DNA of 64,000 nt from Bradyrhizobium canariense (GCF_900105125.1 NZ_LT629750.1:1922001-1986000), one strand, 5' to 3'; shown: positions 35,781 to 45,277, numbered from the stretch's first letter. Notes: generated from the letters alone by a model not told the origin. A program made the numbers and translations.

Positions 35781-35802
35781 ACTTGGCTTTCATCGATCAA
35801 GT
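35781..35802. promoter_or_regulatory. inverted repeat in LysR/MFS divergent region, candidate LysR site
   Basis: ACTTG (35781-35785) and CAAGT (35798-35802) form a dyad with a 12-base centre inside the 151-base gap between the MFS and LysR genes. A TTGACA hexamer (35775-35780) abuts it. LysR proteins bind interrupted dyads around T-N11-A in such divergent promoters, so this is the best candidate site for autoregulation and operon control. Only position and symmetry support it. Confidence 0.45.
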
Positions 35803-35845
35803 AATATGGAATTCTTATAAATTGGCTTCGAAGGGAAAATTCCGC

Positions 35846-36814
35846 GTGAGCGTTACGTTCCGGCAGCTCGAGGCGCTGATCGCGGTGGCGGAGAGCCGCA
35901 ACTTTACCCGCGCCTCAGAGAAGCTGCGGATGGCGCAGCCGATGGTATCGGGCCTGATTCAGGATCTGGAGACCGAGCTTGGATTTCGCCTGTTCGATCG
36001 CACGACGCGTCGCGTGGAACTCACCGAGGCGGCAACAGAGTTTCTGCAGGATGCGCAGCGTCTCGCCGGCGATATCGAGGGCGCGGTTCGCCGGGCCCGC
36101 GATGTCGGCGCCCGCCGGCGCGGCCACATCAGGGTCGGCGCTCCGCCGCTTCTCGCCGCAGCGCTGCTGCCGCAGGTGATCAGCGCCTTTGCGCAATCAT
36201 CCCCCGGCGTTTCCGTGACGCTTGTCGATCGCGCCGTTTCAGCCATTTATGATTTACTGAGACAGGGTGAGATCAATCTCGCCGTCGGCACTTTCCGGCG
36301 AAGTGAAGACGGCATCGCGCGAATCCCGCTGGTCTCTTATCTGCTCGCATTGGTGTGCAGGGCAGACCACCCGCTCGCCGCAAACACGCGTCCGCGCTGG
36401 AGCGATCTCGCGGGCGTGCCGTTGATTGCGCTCCGCCGCGGAAACGGCATCCGCGAGCAGGTCGAGCGTGGCTATACGGCAGCGGGGCTGGACTCGGAGC
36501 CGGCATTCGAACTCGACCAGATGACGACGATCATATCCATGGTTGAGGCTGGCTTTGGCGTCACCGTGCTTCCTCTCTACGCACTGACCGTGATTCCGAA
36601 ACAATCGCTCGTTGCCCGGCCGCTCGTTGACCCGCCCGTCACGCGCGAGATCGACGTGGCCCATCGCGATGATCGTTCGCTGTCTCCAGCGGCTGCTGAT
36701 TTCGTTCGCCTTTTGAAGCTTGGCGCAACACAGCTGCAATCGCAGAACGAACGGCTGCTGGAGATCGAGAAGTCCCCTTCCGGCAAGCCCCCGGCGAGCG
36801 ATATGTTGACGTGA
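35846..36814 (+). CDS. LysR-family transcriptional regulator
   Basis: LysR regulator of 322 residues. The winged helix-turn-helix at the N-terminus reads FRQLEALIAVAESRNFTRAS and then EKLRMAQPMVSGLIQDLETE followed by LGFRLFDRTTRRVELT; the periplasmic-binding-type effector domain follows (IRVGAPPLLAAALLPQVISA). The GTG at 35846, preceded by AAGGGA, puts the start just before the HTH; an upstream TTG at 35783 lies inside the promoter-like region and was rejected. It diverges from the aromatic operon and probably activates it in response to a pathway intermediate. Confidence 0.92.
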   Translation: MSVTFRQLEALIAVAESRNFTRASEKLRMAQPMVSGLIQDLETELGFRLFDRTTRRVELTEAATEFLQDAQRLAGDIEGAVRRARDVGARRRGHIRVGAPPLLAAALLPQVISAFAQSSPGVSVTLVDRAVSAIYDLLRQGEINLAVGTFRRSEDGIARIPLVSYLLALVCRADHPLAANTRPRWSDLAGVPLIALRRGNGIREQVERGYTAAGLDSEPAFELDQMTTIISMVEAGFGVTVLPLYALTVIPKQSLVARPLVDPPVTREIDVAHRDDRSLSPAAADFVRLLKLGATQLQSQNERLLEIEKSPSGKPPASDMLT

Positions 36815-36842
36815 TACGGCAGCCTCGAACGCAAAGTTTGCC

Positions 36843-38132
36843 TTATTTGGCATTCGCCGGCGCATGGACATGCCATAGATCCGCACGCCAGTGCAGCGTA
36901 ATGGCCATCAACAGCGCAAGACCGGCGGCCACGTAGAGCGTCGCGGTTGCGATAAATCCGACCTCGTCGATCAGGCTGCCGGCCGCCATGAGGCCGAGCG
37001 GCAGGCTGTAGATGGCCAGCATCCGCACGCCCATCACCCGGCCGCGGAAGTGTTCGCCCGCGGTGCGCATCAGGACGACCGCGATCGTGATCATCGACAT
37101 GCTTTGCGAGACTCCCGCCAGCATCAGGCAAGCGACGGCAGCCGGAACGCTCTGAATCTGCGCAAACATCAGCAATGCGACGTACCACATGACCGTCGCG
37201 CCGATCATCAGCCGTCCCACCCTCACCCCGCCGATCAGGCTCAGGATCACCGAGCCGATCAGCGAGCCGATGGCAAAACTGGCCGAGAGATATCCGAGCG
37301 CTGCCTGGCTGGCGCCGTAAATCTCCCGCGCGATATAGGGCAGCAATCCGTTGGAAAATGGATAGGCCGTCAGGTTGGTGAGGAACGCGATCCAGACCGC
37401 CGCGCGCATGCGTGGCGAAGTCCAGACGTGTTCGACGCCTTCGCTGAGGTCGCGAAGCGGCGAGCGCCGCGGCATACCACCAGCCGCCTCATCGACGAGA
37501 TGGCGTTTCGCCGACATCACGATACAAAAGGTGAGCCACGTGCTGACCACGTAAAGGCTGACGATCACGATATAGGCCGGCCCCACGCCGGCAGCGGCGA
37601 GTAATCCCGCTCCGCTCAAGGCGCCGGCGATGCGCGCGATATCCATGGTCGTTCGCGAAACGCTGATCGAGCTGATCAACTGATCCGGTGGCATGATGTT
37701 GGCGACAAGTGCCCCGCGCACGCCGAGATCGGACGGACGAACCAGACCCATGATTGCCGAGATGATCAGAACATAAGAGGGCGTTAAATGGCCGGTCAGC
37801 GCCAATGTCATCAGTGTGCCGGCAAGCACGGCATAGGATGCCCGCATTATGCCGAGCAGATCGCGATGGCCGAGGCGGTCGCCGATCACGCCGAACAGCG
37901 GAGCAATCAGCGTGCCCGTATAGTTGAGCGAGGCAAATAATGTCAGGAGCAGAACCGATCCGGTCTCGGCCAGCACGTACCAGCCAAGAACGATTGTCTC
38001 CATCTCGAACGCCCACGACGTGAGCAGGTCGGATGGCCACTGGAAGCGATAATTCCGGATGCGGAAGGGGGCGAGCGCGGAAGGCCGCGCGCGACCGCTC
38101 ACAACTCGATGCCGCGGTTCATCGCGTTCCAC
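36843..38132 (-). CDS. MFS transporter, EntS/MFS_3-like exporter
   Basis: Major-facilitator protein of 429 residues resembling the MFS_3 group, which includes siderophore and drug exporters. Seen: APFRIRNYRFQWPSDLLTSW at the N-terminus, LIAPLFGVIGDRLGHRDLLG, VRGALVANIMPPDQLISSIS and FRGRVMGVRMLAIYSLPLGL. An upstream TTG at 38225 would add 31 residues, but that TTG is part of a TTGACA promoter hexamer, so the GTG at 38132 is preferred; its ribosome site is poor and the start stays uncertain. It is convergent with the LysR gene (28-base gap). The substrate is unknown. Confidence 0.85.
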   Translation of the reverse strand: MERDEPRHRVVSGRARPSALAPFRIRNYRFQWPSDLLTSWAFEMETIVLGWYVLAETGSVLLLTLFASLNYTGTLIAPLFGVIGDRLGHRDLLGIMRASYAVLAGTLMTLALTGHLTPSYVLIISAIMGLVRPSDLGVRGALVANIMPPDQLISSISVSRTTMDIARIAGALSGAGLLAAAGVGPAYIVIVSLYVVSTWLTFCIVMSAKRHLVDEAAGGMPRRSPLRDLSEGVEHVWTSPRMRAAVWIAFLTNLTAYPFSNGLLPYIAREIYGASQAALGYLSASFAIGSLIGSVILSLIGGVRVGRLMIGATVMWYVALLMFAQIQSVPAAVACLMLAGVSQSMSMITIAVVLMRTAGEHFRGRVMGVRMLAIYSLPLGLMAAGSLIDEVGFIATATLYVAAGLALLMAITLHWRADLWHVHAPANAK

Positions 38133-38196
38133 CCTGCCCGATTTTTTATTCCATGAGACGGACTTCTCCGCTCTGGAGCCGCTTTTTTCAAAGTGG

Positions 38197-38225
38197 ATTA
38201 CAGCGTCGATAACCGCGTGTGTCAA
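38197..38225 (-). promoter_or_regulatory. sigma70-type promoter of the MFS_3-like gene
   Basis: On the minus strand TTGACA (38225-38220) is followed after exactly 17 bases by TGTAAT (38202-38197), one mismatch from TATAAT. It lies 64 bases upstream of the chosen GTG. This is the best consensus-like promoter I noticed in the window and shows that the long N-terminal reading through it is not translated. Confidence 0.6.
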
Positions 38226-38300
38226 TCACGCGAATACCGTTAATGCGGATACGACGATCGCGGCGCTCGCCCCGACCGCATGACCTTTCGACTCCTGATC

Positions 38301-39221
38301 TTATTTCTGCGGCATCCCCTGCGGGATAATGGTCTGAACGATGGAGGTGTCCAGTGCTTCGTAATCGTGAAGCCCGATTGTTGCGTACAGTTCAGCGCGG
38401 GTCTGCATCCGGTCGATCATTCTCTGAGTGCCGCCGTCACGCTTGATGGCGTCGAACAATTGCTGCTGCGCCTTGTTGGCAACGCGAAGCGATGACACCG
38501 GCCAGATCACCATCCGGTACCCCATCGCCTCGAATTCGGATGCCGTGAAGAACGGCGTCTTGCCGAATTCGGTCATGTTGGCGAGCAGCGGCACATCAGG
38601 CACGCGTCTTGCGAACTCCTCAAACATCTCACGTGAGATCATCGCTTCCGGGAATATCGCGTCGGCGCCGGCCTCAAGATAAAGTTGGGCCCGCGCGACC
38701 GCGCCATCCATGCCTTCGCTGGCCGCGGCATCGGTCCTTGCGATGAGATAGAGATGCCGGCGCGCTTTCGCGGCGGCGGCGACCTTGGCCGCCATATCAT
38801 GCGCGTCGGCGAGCTTCTTGTCGTTGAGATGGCCGCATTTCTTCGGAAGCAGCTGGTCCTCGATGTGAACCGCCGCAGCGCCGGCGTCTTCGAACGTCCG
38901 GACCATGTTCATGACGTTGAGGGCTTCGCCGTAGCCGGTGTCGCCGTCGACCAGCACCGGCAGTCCGCTGGCCCGCGATACCTGGCGAGTGAAGAAAGCG
39001 ACTTCCTCCATCGTAATAATGCCGAGATCCGGCAGGCCCATTGACGCCGTCATGGCAGCGCCCGACAGGTACAGCGCGGAAAATCCCGCGTCCCGCGCCT
39101 GAAGCGCGGCCATGCCGTTATGCGTTCCCGGCATCTGCAGGATGCCGGGTTTACTCAAAAGATCGCGGAAACAGACACCGGCCGGGTGATCGGCCAGGGT
39201 GGCACCGACAAGATAGCTCAT
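38301..39221 (-). CDS. isocitrate lyase/PEP mutase superfamily, methylisocitrate lyase-like
   Basis: TIM-barrel C-C lyase of 306 residues. The superfamily marks are LPVLVDGDTGYGEALNV, EDQLLPKKCGHLNDKKL with the catalytic-loop KKCGH, and YLIARTDAAASEGMDGAVAR. The KKCGH form fits 2-methylisocitrate lyase (PrpB) and close relatives such as oxaloacetate decarboxylases or dimethylmalate lyases; no other prp genes are nearby. It stands alone between the MFS gene and the cyclase gene. The exact acid cleaved is uncertain. Confidence 0.85.
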   Translation of the reverse strand: MSYLVGATLADHPAGVCFRDLLSKPGILQMPGTHNGMAALQARDAGFSALYLSGAAMTASMGLPDLGIITMEEVAFFTRQVSRASGLPVLVDGDTGYGEALNVMNMVRTFEDAGAAAVHIEDQLLPKKCGHLNDKKLADAHDMAAKVAAAAKARRHLYLIARTDAAASEGMDGAVARAQLYLEAGADAIFPEAMISREMFEEFARRVPDVPLLANMTEFGKTPFFTASEFEAMGYRMVIWPVSSLRVANKAQQQLFDAIKRDGGTQRMIDRMQTRAELYATIGLHDYEALDTSIVQTIIPQGMPQK

Positions 39222-39399
39222 CGCGAATTCCCTCAGGCGGCGCGGGTCGATATCGCGACCTTACCACGCTCCTCCAGCGGGATGAATGCGGGCTTTTTCT
39301 CGGCAAGGCGGTTCGTCGTTCCGCGCCGGCTTCGCAATATCCGTAAAGACCGGCCGCAAAAAATAGCCGAAAAAGCAGCGTCTTGCGATAGCGGGGCGC

Positions 39400-41493
39400 T
39401 TAACTGGGAGTAGAGAGGGGCGCGGGCTCACAACACTGCAGATGGTAGCGAGCTACTTTGTCCTGCGGATATTTCGACAGAAACACCGCCAGCTCGGCTT
39501 CCGCTGTGACCAACGGCCCGTTGCGAAGCGCCGCGTACACGATCTCCCATTCGCGGCAGAGCTCCGTGTCATCTGCACTGCCATCACCTGATTCCGAAAG
39601 TAGTTCGTAGATCTCGAAGGCTTCGGCAAAGCCCTTGGGGCTGATGCGGTCGACACTGCGGAAGTGAAAACGGGATTCCGCGCGCTTCTTGAGAGCGGAG
39701 CTGACGAGGATCGACGTCCCGTAGTTCTTGTTGAGGCCTTCAAGCCGCGCGGCCAGATTCACCGTCGCGCCGAGCGCGGTATAATTCATGCGATCCTCCG
39801 ACCCGATATTGCCGACAACGGCATCTCCGGTATGCAGACCGCACCGCGTGCGGTAGATCGGCCAGCCCTCGCGCTCGAATTCGGCATTGAGGCGATTATT
39901 GGCGCGCTGAAACGCAAGCGCGGCGGCGCAGGCGTTGACGGCATGATCGGGATCATCGGCCGGCGCGTTCCAGATCGCCATGATGGCGTCGCCGATGAAT
40001 TTATCGACGGTGCCGGAATGACTCATGATCTCATGCGACATGGCCGCGAAGTAACGGGAAGTATACTGCATGACCTTGGTGGGGTCGGCCTTTTCGGTAA
40101 TCTCCGTGAAGTTCACGACGTCGGAAAACAGCAGCGTGACTTCCCGTCGCGTGCCGCCGAGCTGAAGCGGCGTCCCGGTTTCGATCAGCCGTTCGACCAG
40201 CCGCTTCGGCACGAAACGCGAGAACGTCTGCGTGACGGTGCGCATCGTGGAGACCGAGCGACCGAGGTCATCGATTTCGCGAATGATTGAGCGCACCGGC
40301 GGAGCGGCCGAGGGCTCGAACCTCTGAATCCTGTCGGTCTCCTCAGCCAGCCGTCGCAACGATCGAGACAACAGCGAGCCGATCAGAAAGACGATCGGAA
40401 CCATCAGTGCAACGAAGCCGAGCGTGAGCGCAAATAGCCGCCCGCGTTCGGAAAGAATGTTGGCGAAAAACTCATCGACCGGCGCCACAATCGCCATACG
40501 CAGATTAGCCGGGCCCGAATGAGGTATCGTCTGGAACGCAGCGGCATACAGTCGCCGTGCCGGATCGCGGAAGAACTGTTCGGAGATTCCGCTGGTGCGC
40601 CAGGCTCGGATCGCCTTGAGCACACCTGCCATATCTGTTTTGCGAAGGTGAGGAATACTGTCAATGCCCTGGCCCGACACTTCTCGCCCGAGCAACTCGG
40701 ACATGTTCGGATGGGCCAGGATGCGGTCGTCGTCGTCAAACAGAAACGCCACGCCTGAGGGTGTCAGCCGTTCCCTTTTCAGAAGTTCTTCCGTCACGTT
40801 CAGCAGCAGGTCGCCCGCCACCACGCCGCTCCTGCCATGCTCCAGTGTCGACTGAACGGTGTAGCCAAGCTTTCCCGTCGCGAAGAACACGTAAGGCCCG
40901 GTCAGCCAGCTGCCGTCGTGGCGGTCGGCATCCTTGTACCAGGGTCTTTCGCGCGGATCGTAATCAAGCGGACCGGCCAATTCCCTGATCGTCTCAAGCT
41001 GATCCGACAGAAAGAGCCTTCTTGATTTTATGTGGCCGGGGTCGGACCGCGAGATCACCACCAGGCGAAATGAGGCCCGCTCGGGCGCCTCAAGCCTCGC
41101 CCGCGCGTCGTTCCCTGCATTATCGATGGCGTCCATTTCGATGAACGAGCCATCGTTGTAACCGACATACAGATTGAACAACTGCCTGTTATCCCTCAGC
41201 ATGGCGGCAAGCAATTCGTTGAGCTGCCGATCGTCCTCGATGTCAGCCGACTGAATCGACGGCAGTTCCTTTAAGACTTCGACGCTGTCACGGACCTGCT
41301 TCAATTGCGATCCGATCCGGTCCGCCGATTCCTCGGCCACCTTGTTGATAAACTTGCTGGCCGCCGAATTGGTGATTTCGGTGATCCGCGAAAAACTCAG
41401 ATAGACGAGCGTCAGGCCGATCACGAGAACGATCGCGACAAAGAGCGCGATGATGGATGTCTTGAATCCGAACTGAACGCTTGCGTTCTTCAT
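39400..41493 (-). CDS. membrane adenylate/guanylate cyclase with Cache sensor and HAMP
   Basis: Class III nucleotide cyclase of 697 residues. Membrane helix 1 (about 12-35) is followed by a periplasmic dCache-like sensor (about 40-330; YDPRERPWYKDADRHDGSW is typical), a second helix (LFALTLGFVALMVPIVFLIG), a HAMP-like linker and the catalytic domain near 440-620. The latter shows LLFSDVVNFTEITEKADP and FIGDAIMAIW, carrying the two metal aspartates, then NYTALGATVNLAARLE. The ATG at 41493 was preferred over a GTG seven codons earlier. It would convert an extracellular small-ligand signal into cAMP or cGMP; the ligand is unknown. Confidence 0.9.
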   Translation of the reverse strand: MKNASVQFGFKTSIIALFVAIVLVIGLTLVYLSFSRITEITNSAASKFINKVAEESADRIGSQLKQVRDSVEVLKELPSIQSADIEDDRQLNELLAAMLRDNRQLFNLYVGYNDGSFIEMDAIDNAGNDARARLEAPERASFRLVVISRSDPGHIKSRRLFLSDQLETIRELAGPLDYDPRERPWYKDADRHDGSWLTGPYVFFATGKLGYTVQSTLEHGRSGVVAGDLLLNVTEELLKRERLTPSGVAFLFDDDDRILAHPNMSELLGREVSGQGIDSIPHLRKTDMAGVLKAIRAWRTSGISEQFFRDPARRLYAAAFQTIPHSGPANLRMAIVAPVDEFFANILSERGRLFALTLGFVALMVPIVFLIGSLLSRSLRRLAEETDRIQRFEPSAAPPVRSIIREIDDLGRSVSTMRTVTQTFSRFVPKRLVERLIETGTPLQLGGTRREVTLLFSDVVNFTEITEKADPTKVMQYTSRYFAAMSHEIMSHSGTVDKFIGDAIMAIWNAPADDPDHAVNACAAALAFQRANNRLNAEFEREGWPIYRTRCGLHTGDAVVGNIGSEDRMNYTALGATVNLAARLEGLNKNYGTSILVSSALKKRAESRFHFRSVDRISPKGFAEAFEIYELLSESGDGSADDTELCREWEIVYAALRNGPLVTAEAELAVFLSKYPQDKVARYHLQCCEPAPLSTPS

Positions 41494-41604
41494 TTTCGGT
41501 TCACCCGGTTGCACCCCCGCGATTGATGTCGATCATAAGCAGCGATACTTGATGCTCCGTCTATTTGCTCTTTGTTCCCCGACTCTCTTTGATCTCAGCC
41601 ACAA

Positions 41605-42546
41605 TCAAAATGGATTGACGTAGTTCAAGATCGCAATCTGGCGCAGCAGCACCTTGCGGATGACATGCGCCACCTTGACGTGATCGGTGTAGATCGCGGC
41701 ATCGCCGGTACTGCCGGCCGGCAATGCCTTCGCGATCTCGGCGTCGTCCAGGTGGAAGCGAACCACGAACGGCGGCGTAATATCGGCCTTGGGCGCCACG
41801 GCCACTCCCGATGTCTGCACCTGGCCGGTTGCGATCGCCTGCAGGATGCTCTCGACCTTCCCGCTGTAGATCTTTCCAGGCCGGAACTTGAACGTCACCT
41901 CGACGGGTTGGCCGGGCTCGATATAGCGGGCATCGTTCTGCGGGATTTCGACGCCGATGATGGTATCTGACGTGTCGATGAAGGCCATCACGGGCGAAAG
42001 CGGGAGATTTGCCGTTCGCGCACCCTTGCGCAGCCCAAGGTTGGTCACGTAACCATCGGCCGGCGCCCGAACGGTCGTCTTGTCGAGATTCCATTGCGCG
42101 CTTTCGAGCTGGCCTTTGAGCTGATCGACCTCCGACTGGCGCTGCTCCACGTCGAAGGCGCGGCCCGAATCGCGCTCGTACAATTGGGTCATCTGGGCGA
42201 GGCGCGTGGCCGATAGTTTTAGCTGCGCCTCGATCGCCGCGACCTGCGCCTGGTAAGGCACGGGGTCAATGCGGAACAAGATGTCACCCGCCTTAAGCTG
42301 CTTGTTCGCCTCAACGGGAACGTCGATCACTTCTCCTGCGACGTTAGGCACGATGGCGACCGAATTGCGCACGACCAGAGCCGTTCCCTGCGGCGCACCC
42401 CAGTTCATCGGGATGAATAGCCCGAACATCAGCAGCAGCAGCACGATCAGCGGCGACACCTTCCAGAACAGGTTGAAGCGCACGATTCCCAGCCGCACGA
42501 TCGCGAACAGCAGCACCAGATAGACGTTGAAAATGGCTGCGATCAT
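41605..42546 (-). CDS. HlyD-family membrane fusion protein, YiaV/EmrA-like
   Basis: Periplasmic adaptor of 313 residues anchored by N-terminal helices (IFNVYLVLLFAIVRLGIVRF and VSPLIVLLLLMFGLFIPM). The lipoyl/barrel-sandwich halves read NVAGEVIDVPVEANKQLKAG and LDKTTVRAPADGYVTNLGLR, separated by a coiled-coil hairpin (LKLSATRLAQMTQLYERDSG). Its ATG overlaps the stop of the DUF3302 gene, the same pairing as E. coli yiaW-yiaV. No transporter or outer-membrane factor is adjacent. Substrate and partner pump are unknown. Confidence 0.88.
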   Translation of the reverse strand: MIAAIFNVYLVLLFAIVRLGIVRFNLFWKVSPLIVLLLLMFGLFIPMNWGAPQGTALVVRNSVAIVPNVAGEVIDVPVEANKQLKAGDILFRIDPVPYQAQVAAIEAQLKLSATRLAQMTQLYERDSGRAFDVEQRQSEVDQLKGQLESAQWNLDKTTVRAPADGYVTNLGLRKGARTANLPLSPVMAFIDTSDTIIGVEIPQNDARYIEPGQPVEVTFKFRPGKIYSGKVESILQAIATGQVQTSGVAVAPKADITPPFVVRFHLDDAEIAKALPAGSTGDAAIYTDHVKVAHVIRKVLLRQIAILNYVNPF

Positions 42547-42788
42547 CGGCCACTCTCCGCGTTGCGGCGCGCTGGTACGTCGACATAGGCCCAGATCAGC
42601 GCGACCGGCCACAGCGCAAATCCGAAGATCAGTGTCACCCAGCCGGCCACCGTCACCGCTTCCGCATAGGGATGCCCGCGGGTCCTGGCGATATGGCCGG
42701 GCAGCCAGCCGGCGATGAAGAACATCGCCAGCGCGCTTGCGGCCAGAATGAGCAGGACGATCCAGGCGAAGATATCGAGACCAGACAT
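42543..42788 (-). CDS. DUF3302 (YiaW-like) small membrane protein
   Basis: An 81-residue inner-membrane protein with two hydrophobic segments (IFAWIVLLILAASALAMFFI and VAGWVTLIFGFALWPVALIW) and a conserved-looking loop GWLPGHIARTRGHPYAEAVT. AAGGGA precedes the ATG. It overlaps the HlyD-type gene by ATGA and follows the DUF1254 gene by ten bases, so it is translated in the same operon. The YiaW-YiaV pairing is known from E. coli; the function is not. Confidence 0.82.
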   Translation of the reverse strand: MSGLDIFAWIVLLILAASALAMFFIAGWLPGHIARTRGHPYAEAVTVAGWVTLIFGFALWPVALIWAYVDVPARRNAESGR

Positions 42789-42798
42789 GATCGATCCC

Positions 42799-43845
42799 TT
42801 AACCGGCCGGCTGTGGCTCCGGAAATTTCCAGCTGCCGTTCAGGATTTCGGGGCGCGGACGATAGAGCCGCACGGTGTAATTCCAGCCCTTGGTGATCGG
42901 AAGACAGTTGGGTATCTTGCCGTCGCAGCCACCGAACTGGATCGCAATCGAGCCGTCGCTGTTCTTCTTCGCGGTGAGGTCGTTGAGCGTGTAGGCGTCG
43001 TACGCATTCTTCTCGTAATAGCCGTCGGCGTTGTAGACGCTGACCGACCAGAACGCATCGACCGGCACATCCCTGACGCTGAGCTTGTAGATCGTGCCGC
43101 TGTCGTTGTTGGCTGGTGTGACGTTGAGATAGGTCGCGTCCTTGTCGGGGTTGCCACCCCAGGCCGCCGCGGTACCGATCAGGTGCCTGATCGGATCGAC
43201 CTGCTCCCTGGTGCCGAACGCTTTCTTGAAGTCAGCGATCGTTGACGCCAGTACGATAAGCGCGTCGCGGACCTTCTTCTGGCTTGCCTGATCCCATTTG
43301 GGCGCTTCAAAGCTGCCGGCGCTGCTCTGCGTGGCTTTGATCGCATCCTGCAGCGCATGGGCCTGTTCGATATCCCTCGGATCAGCCGGGTCGACCAACG
43401 TCCGGATCGCGACGGCGACATAGCGGGTGCCGGCGTTATCCTTGGTCAGGGTGTAATCGCCCTTGCCGTAGACGACTTCCGGTACGTAGTGGTCCTCGTT
43501 GATGACCTGCATCGACATGAAGCGCTTGCCCGCGTCAGGCAGCGCGATCGTGACCGGTCCGGCATCGAGATCGAACACCGCTGAAGAGTAAAGCGTGTCG
43601 CGGTTGAGACGGATCACGGTTTGATTGTCGATCCGCGCCGGCTCGCGCCGATGCAGAAATTTTCCGATCCCGCCGCTGTCCTTCAGTATCCCCCCAAAAT
43701 ACAAGTCGGACTCGGCGCGGGCAAAATTGTCGACGGTAACGGGCACGGCACCCCCGGCCTCTGAGTGGCCGGAAGACTGCGCCCGAATGGGGTTGATTGC
43801 CGCAAGCGTCGCGACGGCCACACCAATCACGAGCTTCGCCTTCAT
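42799..43845 (-). CDS. secreted DUF1254/DUF1214 protein (short form)
   Basis: Exported protein of 348 residues. A signal peptide (MKAKLVIGVAVATLAAINPI) ends near RAQSSG. The DUF1254-type segment shows VIRLNRDTLYSSAVFDLDAG and KRFMSMQVINEDHYVPEVVY; the C-terminal DUF1214 part shows VDAFWSVSVYNADGYYEKNA and NYTVRLYRPRPEILNGSWKF. GAGGGAG supports the start. It is 12 bases downstream of a longer relative in the same orientation. The pair lies between the YiaVW-like genes and the HAD/sulfatase/FGE genes. No reaction is established for the family. Confidence 0.85.
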   Translation of the reverse strand: MKAKLVIGVAVATLAAINPIRAQSSGHSEAGGAVPVTVDNFARAESDLYFGGILKDSGGIGKFLHRREPARIDNQTVIRLNRDTLYSSAVFDLDAGPVTIALPDAGKRFMSMQVINEDHYVPEVVYGKGDYTLTKDNAGTRYVAVAIRTLVDPADPRDIEQAHALQDAIKATQSSAGSFEAPKWDQASQKKVRDALIVLASTIADFKKAFGTREQVDPIRHLIGTAAAWGGNPDKDATYLNVTPANNDSGTIYKLSVRDVPVDAFWSVSVYNADGYYEKNAYDAYTLNDLTAKKNSDGSIAIQFGGCDGKIPNCLPITKGWNYTVRLYRPRPEILNGSWKFPEPQPAG

Positions 43846-43857
43846 GTCTTACTCCCT

Positions 43858-45264
43858 CTAGTTCATCTTCTCGATATCCGACAGCTTCCACGACTTGTCG
43901 AAGAACGCCTTGGTCGGCGCGTAGGCGCGGAACATGACCTCGAAGCCGCGCTTCGGATCAGTCGGCACCCAGTTCGAATCCTTGCCCGCCGGAGCCTGCG
44001 GGCCGAAGTAGACATCCACCGAATCGTCGGCGTTCTTCTGCATCTCTGGAATTTGCGAAGAGCGGCTGGCGCGCGGCAGGTCGCGGACCAAAGCGTGGGT
44101 CGCGCGATCATAGACCGTCGCCGACCAGTACTGCTCGACCGGCGCGTTCGCCGGCACGGTCAGGCGATAGCTCTTGCCGCCGTCAAATGCGTTGCCGTCC
44201 TTGTCCTTGATGCTGATCAGATAAAACTGGCCTGCGCCGAGGCGCTTGATGCCGATATAGGCGAAGGAGTAGGTGAGCCCGCGCGCGTCCACTGGATATT
44301 TGTCGGGATCGTTGAAGTCCTTCTGCACGGCGGCAAGGAGTTCAGGCAGAGCCGGCACCGTCCATTTGCTGTTCTCATAGAAAGGTGGCAGTCCGGCGTC
44401 GTATTTGGCTTCGAGCCAGGCTTGCGCCTCGCGCGCCCCGGCTTCGAGCGCGGCCTTGGTCTTGGCGTCCGGATTGAAAGGCTTGCCCTTCTCGATCCCG
44501 ATCGACCGCAGCGGATCGATCATCGCCCGGTCGCGCGGCAACCACGGCTCGCTCTGAACGATGCGGTCGAGCGAGGTAAAGAAGCTCGCATCGTAGCGGA
44601 TCGTGGAGTCAAACACCACGTCCGCGGCATCGGTAAACGTTGTCGCTGGCCGGTTGGCCGCCTGCGACAGAGGATAGACCTTGACCCGCTTGCCATAGGC
44701 GACCGATCTGGTGACATCGGCGCTACCATGGCTCGCGAGGTTCGAGCGCAGCAGCGCATAGCTGCCGAACGTCGCGGGCCGAAGCGCGGTATAGCCCGCG
44801 GGAACGGCATCGCTGTAACCCGGGGGCAGGATCAGGAATTTGATGCCCGCGCCCTTGTCGATCCCATAAAGGCCCGCGTCTTCGAGCGGAATTTGCCAGA
44901 CATCGACAAAATTGGCGTTGAGCGAGCCGCCCTCGGCAGGCGGCACCTCCACCACAATCGGCCCTTCCCTGGTGTTGAAGAACGCCATGAAGTAGATCGC
45001 ATCCGGATTGGGCGTGAGCGTCTGGTTATGCCAGTCGAGCGGACGCGACCAATAGATCACCTGATTGACCTTGCCGCTCGTCTTCTTGAGCATCTCCTGC
45101 AGCATCAGGTCATAGTTGACTGCCGACATGCCCCAGTTCACGGCCTCGACCGCGCGGCGCTCGAGGGTGCGCTGCGCGAGTTGGTCTGGTGTCGGCGTCT
45201 GCGCGAAGGAGCCTTGCGAGATTGCGGCGACGAGCGGGATGGCGAGGATCAGCAGCATCTTCAT
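43858..45264 (-). CDS. secreted DUF1254/DUF1214 protein (long form)
   Basis: Exported protein of 468 residues, signal peptide MKMLLILAIPLVAAISQGSF. The DUF1254 domain (about 35-190) contains NYDLMLQEMLKKTSGKVNQV and LTPNPDAIYFMAFFNTREGP; the DUF1214 domain (about 340-450) contains VEQYWSATVYDRATHALVRD and GFEVMFRAYAPTKAFFDKSW. It is longer and more complete than its neighbour at 42.8 kb. GGGAGAG stands before the ATG. It follows the HAD gene by 13 bases, so it is an operon member of the second sulfatase module. Function unknown. Confidence 0.88.
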   Translation of the reverse strand: MKMLLILAIPLVAAISQGSFAQTPTPDQLAQRTLERRAVEAVNWGMSAVNYDLMLQEMLKKTSGKVNQVIYWSRPLDWHNQTLTPNPDAIYFMAFFNTREGPIVVEVPPAEGGSLNANFVDVWQIPLEDAGLYGIDKGAGIKFLILPPGYSDAVPAGYTALRPATFGSYALLRSNLASHGSADVTRSVAYGKRVKVYPLSQAANRPATTFTDAADVVFDSTIRYDASFFTSLDRIVQSEPWLPRDRAMIDPLRSIGIEKGKPFNPDAKTKAALEAGAREAQAWLEAKYDAGLPPFYENSKWTVPALPELLAAVQKDFNDPDKYPVDARGLTYSFAYIGIKRLGAGQFYLISIKDKDGNAFDGGKSYRLTVPANAPVEQYWSATVYDRATHALVRDLPRASRSSQIPEMQKNADDSVDVYFGPQAPAGKDSNWVPTDPKRGFEVMFRAYAPTKAFFDKSWKLSDIEKMN

Positions 45265-45277
45265 GCTTGTCTCTCCC

